Below, in pieces: positions 34,799 through 45,500 of a stretch of DNA of 64,000 nucleotides. This DNA comes from Cerasicoccus frondis (GTDB lineage: Bacteria > Verrucomicrobiota > Verrucomicrobiia > Opitutales > Cerasicoccaceae): the NCBI GenBank assembly GCA_031296915.1, contig JAVDPC010000021.1, forward strand, positions 54,536 through 118,535, in the 5' to 3' direction. The stretch's first letter is position 1; each line of letters opens with the position of its first letter. The notes under the pieces were generated by a model. It made no database searches and was not told the DNA's origin. It saw only the letters and a list, made by a program, of their open reading frames with translations. The position numbers were made by a program, and so were the translations under genes.

Positions 34799-35593
34799 AT
34801 GAAATTGGCTTCAAAAATACGCTTGATTGCTGCTTCGCTGGTATTGATCACATCAACCGCAACGTAATTAATTGTCTTCGTTGGGTATAATTCTATCGTC
34901 ACTCGTTTACAAACGGAGTCCATCGAGCAGCGTGGAGATCTTGAAGTGGAGCGACTAAAAGTCGCTATTGGAGAAGTTTCACATTACATTCGACTACTCG
35001 AAGGTCTCCCTAGGTTAATCTGCATTGCGACGATAAAGCCAATGGCCACAGCTCGGAATATGTTGCTGTAGCGGTCGAAGACCTTGCCATCATTTTTCAA
35101 CAGATATTGGAGGCCAAGCCCCCACTATGATCAATTACGCTTAATTGTCGTCGGCGACGAAGGGCGCGAAGTCATACGCCTGAATCGACTGAACAATGAG
35201 ATAGTTCGCGTTGGCGAAGATGGATCCCCGTAGAAGGGCTTGCGCACAAATTTCATAGAGGTAACGAATGAACCCAAGGAAGACGCCTACCATTCCAAGG
35301 TGAATCTAAACTGGTACTGGAACCGCATCTAAGAACCTTACCGTCCCATGTTCCGTCTGGTTATGCCGATTTTCAGCTCCAACGAGGAACTCTACGGAAT
35401 AGTCATCATAATCCTCAATTTTCGCGATTTCATCGGCACGACACAAACATCGGAAACAAAAAACACAAAGAGCACCGGCATGCGATTGCCGATATGCAAG
35501 CGCATCGTCGAACGCCATGGCGGAACGCTAAACATAACTTCTGGACAAGACTTTGTTCACGTCACTTTCACCCTAAACCTCTCTCCTATATGA
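34799..35593 (+). pseudogene. Decayed membrane sensor histidine kinase
   Basis: Remnants of one sensor kinase lie in order but in different frames. From ATG 34799, MKLASKIRLIAASLVLITST is a first TM, stopped by TAA at codon 23 (34865). A shifted frame continues VGYNSIVTRLQTESIEQRGD and VSHYIRLLEGLPRLI, the start of a dCache-like sensor. Further pieces read RLIVVGDEGREVIRLNR, VNLNWYWNRI, a stop, then EPYRPMFRLVMPIFSS and LYGIVIIILNFRDF, the usual end of such a sensor. The chain then jumps directly to GMRLPICKRIVERHGGTLNI, the last ATPase motif of a kinase. The HisKA domain and most of the ATPase domain have been deleted. Several frameshifts, two or more stops and a large deletion make it non-functional. 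Confidence 0.8.
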
Positions 35594-36011
35594 CTATTTT
35601 CGGGCCCAGACTGATTAACGGAACCAGCCCCATTCTGATGGTTGATGATAGTCCAATCGATGTCACTATTGCTAAAAAATACTACCAACGCTCTAGCCTA
35701 ACCAATCCCCTGATCGTATTCAGTGGAGGAGAAGCCTTTCTCGAACACATGGATCTCGTAAAATACAACGAGGTAGAATACCCGGGCATGGTATTACTCG
35801 ATATAAACATGCCCAACATGGATGGGTTTGACGTGTTGCGCGCATTGCGCTCGCAACCCTTCTTCAGCGAAGTGCCCCCATCATCATGTTGACGAATTCC
35901 GATTCTCGAGCGCACGAAGAGAACTCAATTTCGCTGGGGGCCAATATGTTCAAGACCAAGCCAATCCACTACAAAGAGTACGTTGCTTTTTTTAATTCCC
36001 TAGCAGCCTAG
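35590..36011 (+). pseudogene. Frameshifted stand-alone receiver (response regulator)
   Basis: The frame from ATG 35590 gives a receiver domain: SPILMVDDSPIDVTIAKKYY with the acidic pair, MVLLDINMPNMDGFDVLRAL with the phospho-Asp, then FFSEV. In the five-C run at about 35875-35879 the frame breaks and ends at 35892 (PPSSC). In another frame the expected continuation IIMLTNSDSRAHEENS, LGANMFKTKPIHYKEY with the conserved Lys runs to a TAG at 36009-36011. One more C would restore a full protein of about 140 residues of the Rcp1/single-domain type. It begins four bases inside the end of the decayed kinase gene, so the pair was once an operon. It may be a pseudogene, a phase-variable gene or a sequencing error. 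Confidence 0.75.
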
Positions 36012-36030
36012 TAGCTACGCGATAGAACGG

Positions 36031-39000
36031 TTATTCCACTGCTGCATCCGAAACCGGCACGGTTACATCCAATTCGATAAAGATAACCTCTTCTTCAGGG
36101 ACATCGAAATACAAGGTGCGGTATTCGTAACTGCCGTCGATAGTTTCGGTCTTGCTGTTGGCTGGCGCAATTGACGCGCCGACTGCGTCAGCGTCTTCCC
36201 AAGTTAACAGGTCCAGACTGCCATAGACGGTGTAATCGAGTTCCGTGGAGTCAATCAGGCGGATATAGCGGTAGTAGAAGTCGCCAGTGTTATCCATGCC
36301 GATGACCGGCAAGTAAGTCCAATCAACTACCGCGACATTGGGGTCGCCGATGCCAAAGGCATAGTAGAGAATATTCTCCAAGCCGTTTCCAGACCAGTCC
36401 GCATAATCGTCTGATCCATCGGCGGCCAGGCCATACTCCGAACGGAAGCCGTCTATATCATAGGTCACAGTGAGCGTCAGGCTCGTGTCACTCCAGTCTA
36501 CTGACCAGGCTAAGCCAGCGCTGAGGTCCGGTAAGTTGTGGACGAGTGTGTAGGATTCCAGATCACTGAAGTGCAGCACCGTAAACGAATCGCCCAGACT
36601 AGGCGTGAAGTCATTGATCAACTCAACTGTCAGATAGCCATCTAAGACAAACTCACCGGTGATGGTGAGGACATCGTAATCAGTGCCTGCCGTCGTCCCG
36701 CCGAGTTCGAGGAGAAGTTCACCACCAGTTTGATTATAGTCACCATCCAAGGTAACGGCTGCGGCTGAGGCCCCAGGACTGAAAGTGCCCGAAACGTTAT
36801 CCAAATAACCAGTAACCCCCATCGCCTTCAAGGTCGCACCACTGAGGATAGCACAGGAGGTAAAATATCCGATATGAAGTGTCCCGCCAACCAGCAAGGT
36901 CGCGTCATCCTCCAGTATCAGACTATTAGCGTACGAATTCCCAACAGTAAGCGTGCCAGAGATATCGACCAAGGTTCCCGAGCCGGTAAAGGTGCCAGCA
37001 GTACCAGTATCCAATAAGAGCGAAGTCCCGTAAAACTCGGCGCCGTCTTCCACGGTCAAGGTCGAGCCTCCCGAATAGATGCGATCTTTACCGAATGTTA
37101 GGGAGCTGCTGAAGGTGGCTTTGGAGCCGCTGCCACTGACGAGAAACCTACCTTGGCCTACGTTCCCAACAATCGCGGTGCCATCGGTTTCTTCCCGATA
37201 TTCAAACTGACCGCCATTGGTTATTTCGACATCGCCCGAAGAACGCCACTCTGAAGCCACTTCGAAAAACGAGGAACCGGTGTTCTCGATGATCAAGCTT
37301 GAGCTTTCATCAGACACCTGCTTGACAACCACCTTGCCGTAACCATCCGCGCCTACGACCAGTTGCGCCATCGAGGCTGAACTGCCAGATTCAATGTTTA
37401 AAGCGCCACTGGCGTCTTTATGGCCACTGCCCAGGATAATACCGGGCAAGCTGCCAGTTGTGGCCCTTGAGAAAGACAATTCGCCAGCACCATCCTCATT
37501 AAGGCCCAAATAAATCAAGCCGTCCGCATTGAGAATTCCCTCCTCTCCATCAATGAAAATCTCACCCGTCGCGCCATCGCCGACATAGCAGTCATCCCCA
37601 AAGCTTAAGGTGGTATTACTATCCGAAGCATAGGCTTCTACGAGGAGATATGAATCTGCGCCACTTTGTCCGATGTAGCTTTTGCCATCGACCGAGAAAT
37701 TGCCCCGAATAAAAATATCCACATCGCCTCCATTAGCTCCGGCATAAAAGTCTCCAAAAACCTGGAGCGACTGATAGGTTGTCACTTCTGCCACTCCTCC
37801 TTGATAAGCCAGGTAAAACGCATCCCCGTAAGCATCCCAGGCCCCCGCTGTTAAATGCACATACGCCTCGCCATAATCTCCTAAATGAACATCAGCATAA
37901 GTGGCAAACTCGCATGAATTACCAACGTCCTGGATTATCCCTTTTTCACCGCTGGCCCAGCCTTCATACAGCTCGGTATCCAAAAACGCCTTCCCGCGTA
38001 GATAGAGGTGTGAATAATCGTTGTCCGACACCAGGACGTAGCCAGTGGTGGGCAAGCCGGTTGTCGAGCCATTGCCGATGGTCACGTTACTGTATTCAGA
38101 AACATTAAAGTTTGCATTCTTTCCGACATGAAGATCGCCTCCCACGGATAAATGGCTCTGGATAGTATCCGTCGAATATACATTGAAACGTGAAAAGTTG
38201 CTGGCGTTATTACTTTCATCCTGGCTCAGATACAGGTCTTCCGTAACCTGAAGCAAACCTCCATTTAGCAAAGTCACTGTAGAGGTGGCGCTCACATCGA
38301 TCACGAAATTGCTCCCCACGGTGAGTGTGCCACTATCAACCGTCAGAAGCCCATATCCCGAGCCGTCGTCGCCGATATCAAACTGATTCGTCACCGCCAG
38401 CGTCCCACCGACAATTCTGGCTTCGCCGTAGCCCTCCTGCCCCATCACCAGGCTATCCACCGAGCCCCGGGCATTTTCCCAAGAGCCATAGCTGCCGCTG
38501 CCACTGCCCACGATGACGCTGCCACCAACGCTCAGGCTACCCGTTCCGAAATGTGTCAGCCAGCCTGTCCCGCCATTGGCGCCAATGGTCAGATCGTCGT
38601 TAGTCACTTGCAAGGTGGCGCCATCCTTCACCAGCAACGCTCCCTCCAAACTGGCGACACTGCCAATGCTCAGCGATCCATTGCTAATCGTCATTGTAGC
38701 GTCTTCTTCGATCGTGACGCCCGTCTTGCCGCCGCTGTTGACTACGTTGATCTGGCGACCGCCAGTCGTATAGCTGCTGGCCTTGTTCCCAATGGCGATG
38801 ACATGGAAGGCATATGACACGTCGAAGGTCACGGCCCCACCACCCGAGGTTGCATCACCGACGGTTAACGAATTAAATCGAACCGTGTCCCCAAGGAAAT
38901 TACCGGAAATCGTGACGTCGCTGCTGCCTCCGTCTGGCGCTGCGACGACATCGGCGGCGGTGAAGCTGGACCGATCCTGAATATCCAAGGTCGCGCCGTC

Positions 39001-42000
39001 ACCGAGGTAAAGCTGTCCGCCAACGGTCACCGTCGCGTAGTTGTCAGCGGTAAAGGAATTGCTGCCAGCATCGGCGAGTATCAGGTCACCCGTCAGCGTC
39101 ATGATTCCTGAGTCGGAGACGATGCCCTCGGCGCCATTGGTTAAGGACAAGGAGACGGCGTCCAAACTAGCGCTATTCATAACCGTCAAGGCCGAGTCGG
39201 CATCAAGGTCGATCTGTCCGCCTACACTCACCGTCGCGTAGCTATTGGCAGTGAAGGTATTGCTGCCAACATCATCGAGCGAAAGGCCGCCCGTCAACGT
39301 CATGACTCCAGAGTCCGATACCGTGCCGTGGGCTCCATTGGCTAAGGATACGGAAGCGCCGTTATAGTTTGCGCTATTCTTGACCTTAAACGTCGAGCCT
39401 CCGCCGAGGTCGGTCAGACCACTTACGTTCACCGTCGCGTTGCTGTTGGCAGTGAAGGCATTGCTGCCAACATCATCGAGCGAAAGGCCTCCTGTTAAAG
39501 TCATGATTGCATCTTCTGAGACCGTGCCCAGCGAACTGTTGGCGAAGGTAATCGAGGTACCGTCAAAGGTCGCGCTGTCGGTAACGGTCAACGACGAACC
39601 AATGGCGTTGCTAGTCGAGCCCACCGTAACCGAACTGCTGAATGATGCGTTCGAGCCACTGCCGCTCACCAGAAATGCGCCCAGGCCATTCACCCCGATG
39701 ATCGCCGTGCCGTCGGTTTCTTCCAGGTATTGAAACTGACCGCCGTCGGTTATTTCCACATCGCCGGAAGCATTCACCGATGAAGCCACTTGCAGGAACG
39801 ATGAAGCCGTATTCTCAATGGTCAGGGTGGAGTTGCCGTTGGCGTCGGAACCCTGAACATCAACTTTACCGTAGCCATCAGCGCCCACCTTGAGTTCGGA
39901 CGTTTTGGCCGAAGCCTTATCATAGATGGTTAAAGTTCCACTCGCGCCGCTATGCCCACTGCCCAGAGTAATGCCTGGCAGGCTGCTCGTGGTGCTGCCG
40001 GCGCCAAAGGCCAGCTCGCCGTCGCCGTTTTGATTCAGGCCCACATAAAAGATGCCCGCTGAATTGAGCGTCGTATTGCTGAGGTCAAGTTTGCTGGTAA
40101 TGCCGTCTCCGATGTTGCTTATGCCGTCCAGCGTCATGCTACCAGCCGAAAGAACATTTACCGTGCCTCCAGTATAGAGGTCTCCGTAAACGCGAACTGA
40201 CTCACTGCTGTTGAAATCCACGGTCCCGCCCTGGTAAGCGAGGTAGAGTGAGTCGCCTTTTGCCTCCCAGGTCGTCTCCTCAAGATCCACGTAGGCATAA
40301 CCGAATTCACCCAAGTGCACGTCGGCGTTGGTGGTCAAGACGCCAACCGGGCCTCCCGAGGCAGTGAACAAGTTTCCTGATTCGCCACTCGACCAGCCGA
40401 TGTAAAATGCTTCGTCCAATGTCGCATCGCCAAACAGAGAAAAGTCTACGTCGTTGGTATCCGAGACGAGCACATAGCCAGCAGTTGGTAAGCCGCTCGT
40501 CGATCCATTGCCAATCGTCACTTTGCTGTATTCGCTGACATTCAACGATGACTTATCGCCCACCTTGAAATCCCCCTGAACCGCCAAAGTGGTTTGCTTG
40601 GAGGCCGTCGAATCAACGCTTAGGCTGGCCGCCTGCGCAATACTTGCATTGTAAGCTTCGTCACCCACGACCATGTTTCCGGCGACTTGCATCGTGGCCG
40701 CATTTTTCAACTGCACTTCCGACAGCGCATTCACATCCATCTCAAAGTCACTCCCCACGGTCAACGTCGCGCCGTCCACCGTCACATCGCCACTGCCCGA
40801 GCCGTTGTTGCCGATCGCAAATCCATTGGCCACCGTCAGCGTCCCACTGGTAAGCGTGACCTCCCCATTGCCGCCTTGCCCAATGCCCACGCTCCCCGCC
40901 GAGCCCTGGGCGTTGGACCATTTGCCCGTGCTGCCGCTGCCGCTGCCCACGGTGACGCTGCCGCCGAGGCTCACCTTGCCCGCACCTGAGTGGTTCAGCG
41001 TTCCCGCGCCGCCATTCTGCCCGATGACCAAGTTCTCGTTGGAATCCACCAGCTTCAGCACGCCGCCGTCCTGCACCTCGACCTTACCCGCCAAGCCGGA
41101 CACACTGCCGATGCTCAGCGAGCCGTCCTCGATGCTCCAGGTCGCGTCATCATAAATGGTCACGTTGGTCACGCCACTGCTGCCGACGACATTGATCTGG
41201 TTGGACCGCGTCGTGAGGCTGCTTGCTTTATCGCCAATGCCAAAGATCGTATTTTCGTCGTTCAGCAAGAAATTACCAACGCCACCGCCACCGAATGCCC
41301 CAACGAACAAGGAGCCAAAACGGATTGTCGTGCCCTCATCTTCGCCGAACTGAGAAATTTCAAAGTCGGAGTCTCCCCCACCCGGACTGACAACTGCGGA
41401 ATTGGTCGTAAACAATCCATCGTCGTAAACCGTAAACTGCGCGCCATCCCACAGTCGCGTCCTTCCCAAGACTTCCAGATGACCGGAAATCTTCGCTCTG
41501 GATGAGCTTCCTGCCGCAGCGGAGTCCGTGCCTCCCAAGGTTAAATTGCTGGCCTGCATATAGGCGGAATCATCGGCCAGATACAGAACTGCACTCGAAC
41601 CACTTTCCCGCGCCATGTAGACATCTTTGCCTGCATAGAAGCTACTGCTAATAATGTTTAGAGACCCAGAGCCTTCGTTGCCAATGTAAACAGCAAAGGA
41701 TGGAACCGTGAGCTTGGAGTCGTTATACATATTAATGATGCCCTCCGAGCCACTCCACAACCCTATCCGCAAGCGCTCGTCCACGGTCATTTCAGCTCCT
41801 TCATTCAATTGAGCAAAGGCATAGCCGTCCTGCCCGACCGTGAGATTTCCGCCGACATCAATCGTGGAGTCCCCATTGGAGCCGTTTGCAGACAGATAGC
41901 CGCTCGCATCGGCGTAGGCCGCCATGATAATCTGCGAATCCGTTTCCAGCGCGCCCTCGTTAACGATCACCTTTCCCGTACCATTAAGATCGCCAATCGT

Positions 42001-42402
42001 CATTGTGCCCACAGACCAGGTCGAACCTAAGTCGACCTCGACCGACGATTCGCCCGACCCCGAGTAACCGATTTCCGCTTGATCAGTGGTGGTAAAGGTA
42101 ATCGCCTGATCGTAACCTAGTTCCAATATATGTGTCCCAGATCCCCCCATCCATAACGAAGCGACAGCTAAGCCATCATGCCGAATGTAAATCGACTGAT
42201 TGCCCGGATTGACGACTGCTTCGTCGTCGATGCTAGGCAGCCTTTGCGGACTCCAATTAGGTGAAAAAAACCAATCACTGTTATAACCGCCTGCCCAGGT
42301 GAAGGAACCCGCGTCAAGAGTCTGGGAAGCACCGGCGCCCAGGGAAAGTACGGCAATTAAGCCTGTTTTACGACCTAGCAGTCTCAGGATAGGTGATAGC
42401 AT
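36031..42402 (-). CDS. Giant secreted T5SS/PEP-CTERM-repeat protein (paralogue 1, 2,123 aa)
   Basis: A signal peptide (LIAVLSLGAGASQTLDAGS) is followed by TWAGGYNSDWFFSPNWSP, the usual start of autotransporter-like passengers. Dozens of imperfect T5SS/PEP-CTERM-associated repeats follow, with the pattern xxVGxxGxGxVxVxxGGxLxxxxxxxIG (for example GSVSGLAGKVEVQDGGVLKL and VTVGSGSGSTGKW). The body is internally duplicated: blocks such as YVLVSD, TNADVHLGEFGYAYVDL and LYLAYQGG occur twice, which explains the extra length against its paralogues. Three 67-residue repeats starting MTLTGGLSLDDVGSN lie near residues 967-1167. At the end come LELGGTTAGTDYDVLTITG and a domain with ENILYYAFGIGDP. There is no beta-barrel and no PEP-CTERM signal. 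It is probably a fibrous surface or matrix protein. Confidence 0.85.
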   Translation of the reverse strand: MLSPILRLLGRKTGLIAVLSLGAGASQTLDAGSFTWAGGYNSDWFFSPNWSPQRLPSIDDEAVVNPGNQSIYIRHDGLAVASLWMGGSGTHILELGYDQAITFTTTDQAEIGYSGSGESSVEVDLGSTWSVGTMTIGDLNGTGKVIVNEGALETDSQIIMAAYADASGYLSANGSNGDSTIDVGGNLTVGQDGYAFAQLNEGAEMTVDERLRIGLWSGSEGIINMYNDSKLTVPSFAVYIGNEGSGSLNIISSSFYAGKDVYMARESGSSAVLYLADDSAYMQASNLTLGGTDSAAAGSSSRAKISGHLEVLGRTRLWDGAQFTVYDDGLFTTNSAVVSPGGGDSDFEISQFGEDEGTTIRFGSLFVGAFGGGGVGNFLLNDENTIFGIGDKASSLTTRSNQINVVGSSGVTNVTIYDDATWSIEDGSLSIGSVSGLAGKVEVQDGGVLKLVDSNENLVIGQNGGAGTLNHSGAGKVSLGGSVTVGSGSGSTGKWSNAQGSAGSVGIGQGGNGEVTLTSGTLTVANGFAIGNNGSGSGDVTVDGATLTVGSDFEMDVNALSEVQLKNAATMQVAGNMVVGDEAYNASIAQAASLSVDSTASKQTTLAVQGDFKVGDKSSLNVSEYSKVTIGNGSTSGLPTAGYVLVSDTNDVDFSLFGDATLDEAFYIGWSSGESGNLFTASGGPVGVLTTNADVHLGEFGYAYVDLEETTWEAKGDSLYLAYQGGTVDFNSSESVRVYGDLYTGGTVNVLSAGSMTLDGISNIGDGITSKLDLSNTTLNSAGIFYVGLNQNGDGELAFGAGSTTSSLPGITLGSGHSGASGTLTIYDKASAKTSELKVGADGYGKVDVQGSDANGNSTLTIENTASSFLQVASSVNASGDVEITDGGQFQYLEETDGTAIIGVNGLGAFLVSGSGSNASFSSSVTVGSTSNAIGSSLTVTDSATFDGTSITFANSSLGTVSEDAIMTLTGGLSLDDVGSNAFTANSNATVNVSGLTDLGGGSTFKVKNSANYNGASVSLANGAHGTVSDSGVMTLTGGLSLDDVGSNTFTANSYATVSVGGQIDLDADSALTVMNSASLDAVSLSLTNGAEGIVSDSGIMTLTGDLILADAGSNSFTADNYATVTVGGQLYLGDGATLDIQDRSSFTAADVVAAPDGGSSDVTISGNFLGDTVRFNSLTVGDATSGGGAVTFDVSYAFHVIAIGNKASSYTTGGRQINVVNSGGKTGVTIEEDATMTISNGSLSIGSVASLEGALLVKDGATLQVTNDDLTIGANGGTGWLTHFGTGSLSVGGSVIVGSGSGSYGSWENARGSVDSLVMGQEGYGEARIVGGTLAVTNQFDIGDDGSGYGLLTVDSGTLTVGSNFVIDVSATSTVTLLNGGLLQVTEDLYLSQDESNNASNFSRFNVYSTDTIQSHLSVGGDLHVGKNANFNVSEYSNVTIGNGSTTGLPTTGYVLVSDNDYSHLYLRGKAFLDTELYEGWASGEKGIIQDVGNSCEFATYADVHLGDYGEAYVHLTAGAWDAYGDAFYLAYQGGVAEVTTYQSLQVFGDFYAGANGGDVDIFIRGNFSVDGKSYIGQSGADSYLLVEAYASDSNTTLSFGDDCYVGDGATGEIFIDGEEGILNADGLIYLGLNEDGAGELSFSRATTGSLPGIILGSGHKDASGALNIESGSSASMAQLVVGADGYGKVVVKQVSDESSSLIIENTGSSFFEVASEWRSSGDVEITNGGQFEYREETDGTAIVGNVGQGRFLVSGSGSKATFSSSLTFGKDRIYSGGSTLTVEDGAEFYGTSLLLDTGTAGTFTGSGTLVDISGTLTVGNSYANSLILEDDATLLVGGTLHIGYFTSCAILSGATLKAMGVTGYLDNVSGTFSPGASAAAVTLDGDYNQTGGELLLELGGTTAGTDYDVLTITGEFVLDGYLTVELINDFTPSLGDSFTVLHFSDLESYTLVHNLPDLSAGLAWSVDWSDTSLTLTVTYDIDGFRSEYGLAADGSDDYADWSGNGLENILYYAFGIGDPNVAVVDWTYLPVIGMDNTGDFYYRYIRLIDSTELDYTVYGSLDLLTWEDADAVGASIAPANSKTETIDGSYEYRTLYFDVPEEEVIFIELDVTVPVSDAAVE
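38902..39504 (-). repeat. Three tandem 201-bp repeats inside paralogue 1
   Basis: The codon for the Met of MTLTG(G/D)L recurs at 39504, 39303 and 39102 on the minus strand, exactly 201 bp (67 codons) apart. The encoded units share MTLTGGLSLDDVGSNxFTANSxATVxVxG and a final GTVSDSGV. The frame is kept, so the repeat number can change without breaking the gene. Confidence 0.88.
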
Positions 42403-42415
42403 CCACCCATTTTAC

Positions 42416-42431
42416 CACTCAATAATGAGTG
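42416..42431. promoter_or_regulatory. Short palindrome upstream of giant paralogue 1
   Basis: CACTCAATAATGAGTG has perfect 6-bp arms around four bases, 14 bp upstream of the start codon at 42402 on the minus strand. It may be an operator or a 5' leader hairpin. Confidence 0.35.
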
Positions 42432-42509
42432 TATACTTAAGATCGATTGGCTCTAAGCCATTATTTAGATGACTTTTTTGCAACAAATGCGCCGCCACCC
42501 ACCTCTGAC

Positions 42510-45500
42510 TTAATCGCTGACCTCAACATCGACGTAGAGGAAGATAGGATCTTCCGCTATAGGGAACACTGTCATTACTTCTTCGTAGTCATCATCGATG
42601 GGGCGTATATCACCCGCATCTGGTGAGGGGTCCGCCCCATCAGCCAACACATCTACCCATGCTTCCAAATCATAGCTGCCGTAAACCGTGTAGACGATCT
42701 CACTGGAATCAATGAGCCGCACGAAGCTGTAGAAAACAGCGCCCGAGCTATCCACACTAAAGCTCGGCAAGTAGTCCTCATTCACGGTCTCGCTGCTTGG
42801 GTCACCCAGGCCAAACGCATAGTAGAGAATGTTCTCCAGGCCGTTATCAGACCAATCCAAATCGTCATCCGAACCGTCGGCGGCCAAGCCATACTCAGTG
42901 CGGAATCCTGCCATATCGTCCGAGTAGCCGACCGTGAGGGTCAGGCTGGTTGACCCCCAATCACTGCTCCACGCCAGGCCGTCGCTCAAGTCCGGCAGGC
43001 TAAGTGAAACCCCGTTATCGACCAGTGTAGTGTAATTCAGCACCGTAAAGGAGTCGCCGACGTTGGGCGTGAAATCATCGATCAGGTCGATGGTTAAAGC
43101 GCCCGCCAGGGTAACGGTTCCGGTGACGGTCAGCACGTCATATTCCGTGCCGGCGGTGGTTCCCCCCAGCTCCAGCACCAACTCCCCCGAGGAGCTCTGC
43201 TGATAATCCCCATCCACGGTCACCGCAGCCGGTGAGGCGCCCGGGCTGAAGATGCCCGAAGTATTGGTCAAATTCCCCAGAACATCCATCGCCTTCAAGG
43301 TCGCGCCATTAGCCAGTTTGAAGGTCGCATTGGTTCCGATTTGGAGCGTGCCCCCCACTGACAAGGCCGCTCCATCGTCGAGGTAAATGCCATTACCAGC
43401 CGAGCTCCCCGTAATGAGTGAACCGGAGATGTCCGCCATGGTTCCGACGCCGGTAAACGTTGCGGTGGACGCATTGCGCACGTAAACGGTCGTCCCATAA
43501 AACGCCGCGCCGTCTTCTACCTTGAGGGACGACCCCTTTGCATCGTGGTTTTTCCCCACGGCTAGCGAACTGCTGAAGGAGGCGCTGGAGTCGGCGCCGC
43601 TGACCAGGAATGTGGCCAGGCCTTTCACCCCAATAATCGCCGTATCATCGGTGACTTCCTGGTAGTCAAATTGCGCGCCATCGGTGATTTCCACATCACC
43701 GGAAGCATATTTCACCGAAGCCACCTCGAAGCGTGACGCGCCAGTGTTTTCAATGGTCAGGCTAGAATAGTCACCGTATTCATCGGAGTCCTGGACGACC
43801 ACCTTTCCGTAGCCGACGGAGCCAACGTAGAGCTGGGAAGTTTTGACAGCGCTCAAATATGAGACCGTTAAAGTCCCGCTCGCACTGCCGTCACCGCTGC
43901 CTAGAATAATACCGGGCAGGCTCCCCGATGTCGCGTAGAATCCCATGTTTAACACTCCTACACCATTCTGATTAAGACCTACATAAATTGAGCCTGTAGA
44001 GGTGAGCAACGCACCATCGTTCAGATCAATCTGGCCGGTCGCATTATCTCCGATATAGCAGTCATCACCAAAATTAAGGGACCCGGCATTACTGTAAATC
44101 CACAGAGTTGTCAGTGCGCCGCTCTGCCCCAAATAGCTCTTTCCTCCTACTGAGAAGTTGCTGGTCATCTCAATGTCCACGACACCGCCAGCGGCGCCAG
44201 CATAAAGATCTCCAGAGACATCAATGAATGCGTTGGAATACAGATCAGCGACTCCGCCTTGGTAGCCGAGGTAGAGTGCGCTTCCGTTAGCATTCCAAGT
44301 TGTAACGTCAAAATTTACAGAGGATTCGCCATACTCCCCCAAGTGAACGTCAGCATTCGTAGTAAACGAACCTTCAATCTCCCCACTGACTTCAATTCCA
44401 CCGTATTCGCCGCTATTCCAACCAGCGTAGAATGCTTCATCCAGAGTCACCGTGCCGTCCAAATATATTTCTGGCGTAACGCCAGTACCAGAGACAAGTA
44501 CGTATCCAGTGGTGGGCAAGCCAGACGTTGACCCGTTGCCAATAATCACGTTGCTGTTATCACTGACATAGAAGGAACCATTTTCACCAACGAGAAGATT
44601 TCCCTCCAGCGTAAGACTGCTTTGGATGGAATCAGTCGACTCCACGCTGAAGGTCGAAGCCTCACTGTCGTAGTTCTGGTTATCATGCAGACTCAAAGAC
44701 AGGTCGCCAGCGACCTGAAACGACGCCCCATTCTGCACCAGCACTTCCGAGAGTGCGTCAACGATTATGCTGAAGTCCGTTCCCACGGTGAGCGTGGCGT
44801 CGTCCACCGTCAGCTTCCCACTGCCTGAGCCTTCATCGCCGATATCAAACCCATTCGTCACCGCCAGCGTCCCACTGGAGATCGTTACTTCGCCGTAGCC
44901 GTCTTGACCAATTCGGACGCTCCCCGCCGAGCCTTGAGCGTTTTCCCAATAGCCAACACTGCCGCTAACCGCGCCAACAGTGACACTGCCGCCCAGGCTC
45001 ACACTCCCCGTTCCGGCATGCGTCAGGGTTCCGGTTCCACCATCATCTCCAATGACTAGGGCTTCGTTGGAATCCGCCAGTAGCAGTGTGCCGCCGTCTT
45101 CCACCAGCACTTTACCCGCCAAGCCGGACACGCTGCCGATGCTCACCGACCCGTCCTCAATCCTCCAGGTGGCGTCTTCCTCTACCGTGACGTTCGTGAC
45201 GCCACTGCTACCCACCACATTGATTTGGTTGCCCCAGGTCGAGTAGCTGCTCGCTTCATCGCCAATGGCAAAGTTGGTTTTTCTGTCGGCTAAAGCAAAT
45301 GTCGCGGTCCCGTCGCCATTGGTCGCATCGCCAACCGTCATCGCGCCAATATGTATGGTGGTTTCATCTAAGCCTTTAAGAGAAAATTTCGACTCCCCAC
45401 CTCCCGGGCTGACTACCAAATTGTCAGTGGTATACGAACCTTGTTCAATAACCTGAAAGTCGGCGGTATTCCAGAGACGCGTGACGCCAACCACGTCGAG

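Noticed and set aside
38300-41600. Many rightward open frames inside the giant genes
   Set aside because: They are antisense shadows of repetitive GC-rich coding sequence, rich in Pro, Ser and Arg, without starts or domains of their own.
36031-42402. Classical autotransporter
   Set aside because: The passenger-like repeats fit, but the C-terminus has no beta-barrel strands and no terminal aromatic residue.
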